This document shows, piece after piece, positions 57,111 to 64,000 of a stretch of 64,000 bases of DNA. The position numbers and the translations under genes are program-made. This DNA comes from Pseudomonas antarctica. Its GTDB lineage: Bacteria; Pseudomonadota; Gammaproteobacteria; Pseudomonadales; Pseudomonadaceae. The notes below the pieces were generated by a model. The model was given only the letters and a program-made list of their open reading frames with translations, was not told the DNA's origin and searched no databases. Location: NCBI RefSeq assembly GCF_001647715.1, contig NZ_CP015601.1, positions 62,001-126,000 of the forward strand, given 5' to 3'. Within the stretch, counting starts at the first letter, position 1. Each line of letters opens with the position of its first letter.

Positions 57111-57836
57111 ATGCATAAACAGAAAACAGGCCGCGCCAGTGGCTGTATGATTAGTTTCAAACGCCCCGACGGGTCGGACGTCAATGGGTACCTAGCGAGC
57201 CCAGCCGTCTTGAATGGTGCGCCTGCTATTGTAGTTATTCAAGAGTGGTGGGGTATAAACGATCAAATCAAAGGAGTCGCCGACCGGCTGGCAGAGTGTG
57301 GCTACCGTGCATTGGTACCCGACTTATATCGCGGTGCACTAACGGTCGAAGAGGAAGAGGCTCATCACTTGATGGACTCTCTGGATTTCAGCGGTGCGGT
57401 TTCCCAAGATATTAAGGGTGCAGCCTTATACTTGCAGGCCGATTCGGAAAAGGTCGGCGTGACCGGTTACTGCATGGGCGGAGCATTGACTCTATTGGCG
57501 TTAAGTTCGATCCCTGAATTTGTATGTGGCGTGGTGTGGTATGGATTCCCGCCGCTCGAGTATGTTGATACCACAAAGATCAAAGCCGCACTGATGGGTC
57601 ATTGGGCTAGCCAGGATACTTACTTCAACATCGAAACTGTCGCCGAGCTCAAATCAAAACTGCTTGAAAGCGACGTGGATGCAACCTTCTATACATACTT
57701 GGCCCATCACGCCTTTGCAAACGAGAGCGCCAGAGGTGATGGCCGTATTTCTGGCACGCAATACGATGCTACCTGGTCAGAAATGGCATGGGACAGGACC
57801 CTGACGTTTTTTGGCAGGAAACTGTGGCTTGGGTGA
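57111..57836 (+). CDS. Dienelactone hydrolase-family protein
   Basis: 241 residues from ATG 57111, with AAGAGG eight bases upstream. QEWWGINDQIKGVADRLAE is the family signature; the nucleophile is Cys in GYCMGGAL as in true dienelactone hydrolases; the His is in LAHHAFANES. Cytoplasmic. No chlorocatechol genes nearby, so the substrate is open. Confidence 0.9.
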   Translation: MHKQKTGRASGCMISFKRPDGSDVNGYLASPAVLNGAPAIVVIQEWWGINDQIKGVADRLAECGYRALVPDLYRGALTVEEEEAHHLMDSLDFSGAVSQDIKGAALYLQADSEKVGVTGYCMGGALTLLALSSIPEFVCGVVWYGFPPLEYVDTTKIKAALMGHWASQDTYFNIETVAELKSKLLESDVDATFYTYLAHHAFANESARGDGRISGTQYDATWSEMAWDRTLTFFGRKLWLG

Positions 57837-58063
57837 CCAGCATCTTATTCTCAAAGCAGATAGGTATATAGCGTCTTTTATAGATCAGGCTGTCTGGAGT
57901 ATTTCCAGACCTACAGGGGGAGTCATGACGCAGGCACATACATAAAATTACAAAAGCGGTTCTACTCGACACATTACGGATACATAAGCTCGATGTAATA
58001 CCCGCTCATTACCACTACAACAATAAATAGTGCCAACGGTTAGCTGTTGGCCGGAGGCTTTCC

Positions 58064-60139
58064 ATGTCCCGACTAATCCGACATGTCGCCTGGTTTGCAG
58101 TCGCAGCGCTCGGCGCTTTTTCCTTGAGTGTAATCGCGCTGCGCCGTGGCGAGGCCATCAACGCACTCTGGTTGGTGGTTGCCAGCGTGGCGATCTATTT
58201 GGTTGCCTATCGCTACTACAGCCTGTTCATCGCAAACCGCGTCATGCGGCTTGACCCTCACCGCGCTACTCCTGCGGTGCGTAATAACGACGGGCTGGAT
58301 TTTGTGCCTACCCACAAGAACGTACTGTTCGGTCACCATTTCGCTGCCATTGCAGGCGCCGGCCCTCTAGTGGGCCCGGTGCTGGCCACACAGATGGGTT
58401 TCTTGCCCGGAATCCTATGGTTGATCGTTGGCGTAGTGGTGGCAGGCGCCGTGCAAGATTTCATGGTGTTGTTCATGTCCATGCGCCGTAATGCCGCGTC
58501 TTTGGGGGAAATGGTACGCGAGGAAATGGGCCGCGTACCTGGCACTATTGCTTTGCTCGGCTGTTACATGATCATGGTGATCATCCTAGCAGTGCTGTCA
58601 CTGATCGTGGTTAAGGCTTTGGCAGAAAGCCCGTGGGGTATGTTCACGGTGATGTCCACCATTCCCATCGCGGTCTTCATGGGCGTGTACATGCGCTACC
58701 TCCGCCCTGGCCGCATCGGCGAAATCTCTTTAATGGGCGTGATGTTGCTGCTGAGTTCGATCTGGCTCGGCGGGCAGATTGCCGCAGACCCTCACTGGGC
58801 AAGGGTGTTTACGTTCACTGGTACTCAAATCACCTGGATGTTGATCGGCTACGGTTTTATCGCGGCAGTGACGCCGATATGGCTGATCCTTGCCCCGCGT
58901 GATTATCTGTCGACATTCCTGAAGATTGGCACGATTGTCGCGCTGGCCGTCGGCATTCTGTTGACGATGCCTGAGCTGAAAATGCCGGCCTTTACCCAGT
59001 TCACCGACGGCACCGGGCCGGTCTGGAAGGGCGCCCTCTTCCCGTTCCTGTTTATCACCATCGCGTGTGGCGCAGTGTCGGGATTCCATGCCCTGATCGC
59101 TTCCGGCACGACCCCGAAGATGCTCGATAATGAGGTCAACGCACGTTTTATCGGCTACGGCGCGATGCTGGTGGAATCCTTGGTTGCCGTGATGGCCATC
59201 GTGGCCGCATCGGTGATTGAACCGGGTGTGTATTTTGCGATGAACAGCCCGGCAGCGATTGTCGGCACTGATGTGACCTCGGTAGCGCAGACGGTTAGCA
59301 GTTGGGGGTTTTTGATCACGCCAGAAGCGTTAGAAAGCGTGGCTCGAGACATCGGTGAAAACACCGTGCTGGCTCGCGCCGGCGGTGCGCCGACATTAGC
59401 CGTGGGTATCGCGCAAATACTGCACACAGTGTTGCCGGGCAAGGACACCATGGCGTTCTGGTACCACTTCGCAATCCTGTTTGAAGCGCTGTTTATACTC
59501 ACGGCGGTAGATGCCGGCACCCGCGCCGGGCGTTTCATGCTGCAAGACCTGCTGGGCTCGTTCGTGCCGTCCCTTAAGCGCAGCGACTCTTGGGTAGCAA
59601 CTCTGATTGGCACCGGTGGTTGTGTGGCGATGTGGGGGTATCTGCTGTATCAGGGGGTCATTGACCCGTTGGGCGGGGTCAATACGTTGTGGCCGCTGTT
59701 CGGCATATCTAACCAGATGCTCGCTGCCATTGCGTTGTTGTTAGGCACTGTGGTGCTGATCAAAATGAAGCGCCAGCGTTACATGTGGGTGACTCTGGTG
59801 CCAGCCGCGTGGCTGATGATCTGCACTACGTCCGCCAGTCTGATCAAACTGTTCGATGCCAACCCAGCCGTGGGCTTCCTCTCCTTGGCCCATAAATACC
59901 GAGATGCCTTGGCTGCGGAACAACTGCTGGCGCCTGCCAAGGACATTAGCCAAATGCAAAACGTGATGTTTAACGCCTATCTCAACGCCACGCTGACTGT
60001 GTTTTTCCTCTGTGTAGTGATGAGCGTGCTGTTTTACGCGCTCCGGGTGGGGCGCCTAGCATGGGTCAAGCCGTCCCGAAGCGACAATGAAACACCATTC
60101 CAAAATTCAGCAAGCACGAGATCCGCCCATGTCCAGTAG
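58064..60139 (+). CDS. cstA: CstA-family pyruvate/peptide transporter
   Basis: 691 residues, about 16-18 membrane segments. Typical CstA text: RRGEAINALWLVVASVAIY, VPTHKNVLFGHHFAAIAGAG, GPVLATQMGFLPGILW and AGTRAGRFMLQDLLG. AGG ribosome site (CCGGAGG) before the ATG. Induced on carbon starvation in other bacteria. Overlaps ybdD, its usual partner. Intact. Confidence 0.95.
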   Translation: MSRLIRHVAWFAVAALGAFSLSVIALRRGEAINALWLVVASVAIYLVAYRYYSLFIANRVMRLDPHRATPAVRNNDGLDFVPTHKNVLFGHHFAAIAGAGPLVGPVLATQMGFLPGILWLIVGVVVAGAVQDFMVLFMSMRRNAASLGEMVREEMGRVPGTIALLGCYMIMVIILAVLSLIVVKALAESPWGMFTVMSTIPIAVFMGVYMRYLRPGRIGEISLMGVMLLLSSIWLGGQIAADPHWARVFTFTGTQITWMLIGYGFIAAVTPIWLILAPRDYLSTFLKIGTIVALAVGILLTMPELKMPAFTQFTDGTGPVWKGALFPFLFITIACGAVSGFHALIASGTTPKMLDNEVNARFIGYGAMLVESLVAVMAIVAASVIEPGVYFAMNSPAAIVGTDVTSVAQTVSSWGFLITPEALESVARDIGENTVLARAGGAPTLAVGIAQILHTVLPGKDTMAFWYHFAILFEALFILTAVDAGTRAGRFMLQDLLGSFVPSLKRSDSWVATLIGTGGCVAMWGYLLYQGVIDPLGGVNTLWPLFGISNQMLAAIALLLGTVVLIKMKRQRYMWVTLVPAAWLMICTTSASLIKLFDANPAVGFLSLAHKYRDALAAEQLLAPAKDISQMQNVMFNAYLNATLTVFFLCVVMSVLFYALRVGRLAWVKPSRSDNETPFQNSASTRSAHVQ

Positions 60140-60329
60140 ATTGAGCCGTAGCGTGAAGTTTTTGCGGGAGATGGCCCGGCTGATGGTAGGCGTGCCGGAT
60201 TATGATAATTACGTAAAGCATCGGACACTCAACTATCCGGGAGAGCCGGTGATGAGTTATGAAGAGTTTTTCAGGGAGCGCCAAGAGTCGCGCTACAACA
60301 GCAGAAAGTGTGCGACGCGGTGCTGCTAA
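60129..60329 (+). CDS. ybdD: YbdD/YjiX-family small protein
   Basis: 66 residues from ATG 60129, overlapping the cstA stop by 11 bases. MARLMVGVPDYDNYVKH and PGEPVMSYEEFFRERQESRY are the family core; the end is RCC. Known to be needed for CstA-type transport in E. coli. Confidence 0.92.
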   Translation: MSSRLSRSVKFLREMARLMVGVPDYDNYVKHRTLNYPGEPVMSYEEFFRERQESRYNSRKCATRCC

Positions 60330-60577
60330 ACATCGCTCATACTTATAACCTTCCAGAAGGTAACGCTTTTCAACTCAGAGGAGCTCAGGACAAATAATAA
60401 TTATAAACCGTTGGCTTTACCTTTTTAAATACTGCTGATGTACGACGTCAGCTTTTTTAAGTGAAGCTAGAAAAATATAAAACCTTCAGGACATTTACGA
60501 AGATTAAAACTCCTGTAGATGGATTTTAAAAATTAACCTTATACAAATTCCGATCCAAAAAAACAAAGGTACATCTA

Positions 60578-61354
60578 ATGAAAAAGTTACTCACCGGTCT
60601 TACTCTCGTAGCGGCGATGATCAGTGCAACCTCGGTATTTTCTGCAACTGCAAAACCAACTATAGTACTGGTGCACGGTGCATTTGCCGACTCCAGCAGT
60701 TGGAATGGTGTTGTTAAAATCTTGGAGAAAGATGGGTATCCAGTTATCTCTGCGTCCAATCCACTCCGAACACTAAAAGGCGATGCGCAATCTGTCGCTG
60801 ATCTGCTGGCCAGTATTAAAACGCCTATTGTGCTGGTAGGGCATTCTTATGGTGGCCCTGTCATTAGCGAAGCCGCGTACGGAAATCCAAACGTTAAAGC
60901 TCTGGTTTTTGTCGCTGCAATTGCGCCTGAAGCTGGCGAGTCTACGGCTGATTTGGCAGGTCGCTTTCCCGGCAACACTCTTGGGCCCACCTTAGCCCCG
61001 CCAGTTACCCTGGCTGATGGGGGAAAAGATTTATACATTCAACAAGATAAATTTCACGATCAGTTCGCTGCTGACGTGCCGAACTCAGAGGCAAAGGTAA
61101 TGGCGGCGACCCAGCGTCCAGTTACTGCAGCAGCGCTAAATGAAGCGTCGAGTGAGCCAGCCTGGAAAACGATACCGTCTTGGTTTGTATACGGTGACAA
61201 AGATAAAAATATCCCCGCACAGGCTCAAGCGTTTATGGCTAAGCGAGCACACGCCAAAAAAACAGTTGTTGTTAAAGGCGCGTCTCACGTAGTCATGGTT
61301 TCGAATCCTAAAGTCGTTGCAAGTCTAATTGAGTCAGCCGCAACCGCAAATTAA
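60578..61354 (+). CDS. Exported alpha/beta hydrolase, second copy
   Basis: 258 residues; signal peptide 1-22 (MKKLLTGLTLVAAMISATSVFS). Same motifs as the protein at 27970: HGAFADSSSW, GHSYGG, YGDKDKNIP, SHVVMVSNP. Differences are spread evenly, so the duplication is not recent or the two were imported separately. No TGTATC pair upstream of this copy. Confidence 0.88.
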   Translation: MKKLLTGLTLVAAMISATSVFSATAKPTIVLVHGAFADSSSWNGVVKILEKDGYPVISASNPLRTLKGDAQSVADLLASIKTPIVLVGHSYGGPVISEAAYGNPNVKALVFVAAIAPEAGESTADLAGRFPGNTLGPTLAPPVTLADGGKDLYIQQDKFHDQFAADVPNSEAKVMAATQRPVTAAALNEASSEPAWKTIPSWFVYGDKDKNIPAQAQAFMAKRAHAKKTVVVKGASHVVMVSNPKVVASLIESAATAN

Positions 61355-61489
61355 ACAGGTTGGTGAGTTCGCTGCGTATCGTATCGAAAACTTAATAACG
61401 CTGACGCACCCATGACGACTGCGTAGTTTCAAATATTGTTCGTACAAACGCTTTTCCAAGAAAATTATTAACAAACCTGGAGATAGGCT

Positions 61490-61942
61490 TTGAAAATTTC
61501 GAAAACCATAAGAAAAACAGGGGCTTGGCGAACATCTTCTTTTGTTCTTGCCCTGGGGCTCCTCGCTGTTGCGGGCACCACATTTGCTGAAGATGCAAAA
61601 CCGCAAGCAAAGAGCTGGCAGTCGGGGCTTCATCGCACTGATCTCATACAACGAGATCTCGGTGTCTCCGATCGAGAGGTCGTTCAGGTTCGTGTTGACT
61701 TTGAACCTGGCGTGGTTTCTCCCAAGCATTCTCACCCCGGCGTTGAAATCGCTTACGTTATAAGCGGTACATTCGAGTACCAACTTGAAGGACAACCGAA
61801 CGTTATACTTAAAGCAGGTGATTCCTTATACATCCCTGAGGGCACCGTGCATGTCGCAACGAATATTGGTTCGACAACCGGATCAGAACTGGCGACCTAT
61901 ATCGTTAAGAAGAATGCTCCGCTCGTGATAATTTCAAAATAG
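61490..61942 (+). CDS. Exported cupin-domain protein
   Basis: 150 residues with a long signal peptide (1-33, ending in TTFAEDA). Cupin motif 1 PKHSHPGVEIAYVISGTFEY supplies metal-binding His; motif 2 is GDSLYIPEGTVHVATN. Role unknown. Preceded by GGAGAT. Follows the hydrolase by 135 bases on the same strand. Confidence 0.85.
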   Translation: MKISKTIRKTGAWRTSSFVLALGLLAVAGTTFAEDAKPQAKSWQSGLHRTDLIQRDLGVSDREVVQVRVDFEPGVVSPKHSHPGVEIAYVISGTFEYQLEGQPNVILKAGDSLYIPEGTVHVATNIGSTTGSELATYIVKKNAPLVIISK

Positions 61943-61953
61943 TTAGCTCGACC

Positions 61954-61982
61954 AGCTACTTGAAATCTTGTTTCAAGTAGCT
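61954..61982 (+). terminator. 12-bp hairpin after the cupin gene
   Basis: Perfect stem AGCTACTTGAAA/TTTCAAGTAGCT with a 5-base loop, 12 bases after the stop. No T run follows, so it may stabilise mRNA rather than terminate. Confidence 0.5.
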
Positions 61983-62107
61983 GCCTTAATGCAAAGCAGT
62001 ATCGCCCCCCCAAGGCAATTAGAGCTTAGCAAATACAATTCTTAGCCCACTGCATTTTTTTCAGTGCTTTACTGATAATGATTTCATCATGTCTAGAGGA
62101 GTCTGTC

Positions 62108-62485
62108 GTGGCAAAAAATCAAAACTATAGTGCGAGCAACTTGAAAATAGAGTCAGTTCTAGTTACCGAGCGTTCCTGGGATGGCGTAAAGCTAGCACCC
62201 TACCCACAATCGCAACCAGAGTTGTCAGTTATAAAATTATATATCCCACCGAACACAATATTGGACTGGCATATACACTCAGCACCCAATGTGGGTTATC
62301 TTTTGGATGGGACTTTGACACTCGAAAACAAACTGAGTGGAGAAAAAATTGTGGCGCACGCAGGGGGCGCACTTGCTGAAACTCTGAATGTCGCACATCG
62401 AGGTTTTACAGGAGAGTCAGGAGCTACGCTTATTGTTTTTTATGCTGGAACAAAAGGGCTCCCTCTATCAACCCCTGCAAAATAG
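62108..62485 (+). CDS. Cupin-domain protein, cytoplasmic
   Basis: 125 residues from GTG 62108, chosen over ATG 62078 because AGAGGAG lies seven bases before the GTG. Motif 1 is DWHIHSAPNVGYLLDGTLTL, motif 2 ETLNVAHRGFTGESG. No signal peptide. Role unknown. Confidence 0.82.
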   Translation: MAKNQNYSASNLKIESVLVTERSWDGVKLAPYPQSQPELSVIKLYIPPNTILDWHIHSAPNVGYLLDGTLTLENKLSGEKIVAHAGGALAETLNVAHRGFTGESGATLIVFYAGTKGLPLSTPAK

Positions 62486-62725
62486 TTCATCCAGCGTGAC
62501 TAACGAGCTGCAAGTGAAATTTTTTTCTGGGAAATGCTAATCAAAAGTGATCTAAGCGCAGCGCACAAGTAGGTTAAAGCCATATTCGTTTGCTGCGCTT
62601 TGATCTGCGCAGGGGTCGTAACGTACAGCACCTCGAAATCTCCCTCCCCAAACTTAATGACCATGGGAAAGTTTCCGAATACTAATTTCGACCGACTCAT
62701 CCTGTCTATCCAAAACAAGGACACG

Positions 62726-62968
62726 TCAGCTAACGGCAATACACTGTCCAAAGCTGATCAACGCATGGTGTGAACGTTGGCTTCTAATCTCCGTGCTAAT
62801 ACTCCAATCTGGATCCGTGGGAACCATGACAAAGCGCATCGTCCCCATGCCCCATCGTCCAGTGATCACATCCAGTACGCCCATGACTTTCTCGGTAGCC
62901 GCAGGTTGGGAGATGGAAAAAAGATCATCGGTGTATTCACCTTTCTGGCAGAGGCTAACCAGAAGCAC
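62726..62968 (-). pseudogene. UmuC/RulB polymerase V subunit, C-terminal fragment
   Basis: LVSLCQKGEYTDDLFSISQP, MGVLDVITGRWGMGTMR and VPTDPDWS match the end of UmuC-type proteins. The fragment is cut at 62974 by an IS3 end. rulB genes are known integration hot spots in plant-pathogenic Pseudomonas. Confidence 0.7.
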
Positions 62969-62973
62969 TGAAT

Positions 62974-63184
62974 TGAATCGCCCCGGGTTTTCTAGACACT
63001 CTCCAAGCTCGCGGCGTAGCGCTTTTCAAACTCTACCGGTGTCAGCTGATTGTTGAAACTGTGACGTCGTTTTGGGTTGTAAAACATCTCGATGTAATCG
63101 AACACATCACCACGAGCATCTTGCCGCGTGGTGTAGATTTTTCTCTTGATTCGTTCCCGTTTCAGCAGCTGGAAAAAACTCTCA
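62974..63184 (-). mobile_element. IS3-family right-end fragment, third copy
   Basis: Starts TGAATCGCCCCGGG and encodes on the minus strand ESFFQLLKRERIKRKIYTTR through to AASLESV and stop, almost identical to the end of the element at 38192. Cut at 63184 by IS66 sequence. Confidence 0.9.
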
Positions 63185-63348
63185 TGCACCAGCACCTTCA
63201 TGCGGTTGGCCCGGCGGTTGGCAAAGAGGTATGCACAGTGCGGCTTCGCCGCACCGAACACGGCAACCACTCGGGCCAGTGCCGTGTCGGTGCCGGCGCG
63301 CATGTCCATGGGCTGGGTGGCGAGCCAGATAGAGTCGATGCGAATCAT
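63185..63348 (-). pseudogene. IS66-family TnpB N-terminal fragment, fused in frame to IS3 OrfB
   Basis: ATG 63348: MIRIDSIWLATQPMDMRAGT and CAYLFANRRANRMKVLVH are the start of the IS66 orf2 product. At codon 55 it runs in frame into IS3 OrfB (ESFFQLLKRE), making one open frame of about 118 residues. Probably without function. Confidence 0.88.
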
Positions 63349-63663
63349 TGGGCCAGGCCACGAATAAAACACGCACAGCCGTCCGGATCCGAGGCTGGCC
63401 ATTTTACAGTGACGGATTTATCACCCAGAGGCAGCGATATGATCACCATCTCTTCTACTGCGCGCTTGGGGACGGCTTTTACGGGAACGAAGGGCGGCAG
63501 GGTCACGGGTGATTGATCCCGGTAAAGCGGTAGCCACTTGCGGACAACGTTGGCGTTGATGCCGCGATGGATGGCCACGCTGGAAATCGTCGCTCCGGGT
63601 TAGAGGCACTCCTGGACGACCTGGGCTTTGAACGGTTTGGAGTAAGAGCTTCGTTGGCGCATG
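63345..63663 (-). pseudogene. IS66-family TnpA (Orf1) with internal TAA
   Basis: ATG 63663 (MRQRSSYSKPFKAQVVQECL) hits TAA at 63601-63603, then PGATISSVAIHRGINANVVRKW and the C-terminal FIRGLAQ. HTH part is complete. Its stop overlaps the TnpB ATG as usual in IS66 elements. Confidence 0.85.
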
Positions 63664-63782
63664 GAAATCCTGGCGATAAGGGTGATCGCGTCCGCTTAAA
63701 AATACGCGGACACCATCGCCCTTACTGCTGGAGTTCGGTAGGTGTGTTCGCCATCCGCTTACGTCCGAAGCTATACGTGTGA

Positions 63783-63807
63783 AAAAAAACCCAAGCCAGG
63801 CTTGGGT
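63783..63807 (-). terminator. Rho-independent terminator of the right-edge gene
   Basis: Minus strand: CCCAAGC, three-base loop, GCTTGGG, then eight Ts, 20 bases after the stop at 63826. Confidence 0.9.
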
Positions 63808-63825
63808 TTGAAAGAGATTGATTGA

Positions 63826-64000
63826 CTAGCTGAACATGTCAGATTGTTGATTCGCCGGATTTGCCTTAGGGGCTGTAAGCGGATGGGCCAATTGTCGGCG
63901 AATCTCTGAGAGCCATGCCTTGTATGGCATATTGGCCCGTTCTCCGAATGGGTATGCCTCAGCCAATGCTTTCCGAAGTAACTGCACATCGCTTCGACCT
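63826..64000 (-). CDS. Partial hypothetical protein, C-terminus
   Basis: The last 58 codons are in the window: LLRKALAEAYPFGERANMPY, KAWLSEIRRQL and a Pro/Asn-rich end ANQQSDMFS. Frame is open to the right edge and ends before a strong terminator, so it is probably a real gene. Function not recognised. Confidence 0.6.
   Translation of the reverse strand, partial: GRSDVQLLRKALAEAYPFGERANMPYKAWLSEIRRQLAHPLTAPKANPANQQSDMFS

Larger units (their letters stand above)
63185..63762 (-). mobile_element. IS66-family left-end remnant
   Basis: Contains orf1 and the start of orf2. The end at 63762 reads, on the minus strand, GTAAGCGGATGGCGAACACA, with the GTAAGC start typical of IS66 repeats. The large tnpC and the other end are lost. 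Confidence 0.75.

Noticed and set aside
1..64000. CRISPR arrays, tRNA and rRNA genes
   Set aside because: No spaced direct-repeat array and no tRNA-like T-arm/acceptor pattern or rRNA sequence was seen by reading; short tRNA genes could still be missed without a scan.

Overview
The window is a piece of a high-GC Pseudomonas chromosome, most likely a plant-associated member of the P. fluorescens lineage. The evidence is a P. syringae-type (Hrp1) type III secretion cluster in the canonical gene order, Pseudomonas-style hrp boxes and a sigma-54 promoter on hrpL, and later cstA/ybdD, GlxA-type and DUF2790 genes typical of the genus. Species cannot be fixed from sequence reading alone.

Layout. 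(1) 1-9.4 kb, minus strand: hrpJ-hrcV-hrpQ-hrcN-hrpO-hrpP-hrcQa-hrcQb-hrcR-hrcS-hrcT-hrcU, nearly all overlapping by 4 bases and read from one perfect hrp box. (2) 9.5-15 kb, plus strand: hrpL, then hrpK, a HopP1-like harpin/transglycosylase and an unassigned candidate effector. (3) 15-33.8 kb: a mosaic effector region. It holds a frameshifted Tiki/ChaN-like effector, an unassigned 483-residue effector, hopAI1 and a YopT-type cysteine protease effector, each behind its own hrp box. Between them lie truncated transposons, decayed integrase and mobile-island genes, a cytochrome P460, an alpha/beta hydrolase, a GST and a dead sulfonate locus. (4) 34-43 kb: a three-gene recombinase set resembling the gamma-mobile-trio (gmtY-gmtZ-gmtX), with gmtX split by an IS3 element that is itself split by an IS30 element, followed by a Tus-like replication-terminator gene with a 17-bp inverted repeat at its promoter. 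(5) 43.2-48.7 kb: collapsed Tn1721-like and IS21 debris, an intact response regulator beside a dead sensor kinase, a broken DUF2790 gene and dipZ. (6) 48.8-54.3 kb: a TniA/TniB/TniR-type transposon with about 170-bp terminal inverted repeats, whose transposition genes are dead but which carries an intact HrpL-controlled effector with a GNAT-like C-terminus. (7) 54.3-62.5 kb: a dead kinase, an AraC/DJ-1 regulator, dienelactone hydrolase, cstA-ybdD, a second alpha/beta hydrolase and two cupins. (8) 62.7-64 kb: a umuC/rulB tail and IS3/IS66 debris.

How it works together. HrpRS (outside the window) would activate hrpL through the sigma-54 promoter. HrpL then reads eight recognisable hrp boxes: one for the secretion apparatus, one for hrpK, five for effector genes (one of them frameshifted), and one for an effector stub. 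The effectors look individually imported: each has its own promoter and is bounded by transposon or island fragments, and one promoter-plus-secretion-signal module occurs twice with different sequence behind it. A second possible circuit is a 10-bp-period TGTATC direct repeat found upstream of both the 28-kb hydrolase and the 45-47-kb response regulator/dipZ locus, which may define an OmpR-type regulon for redox or stress genes.
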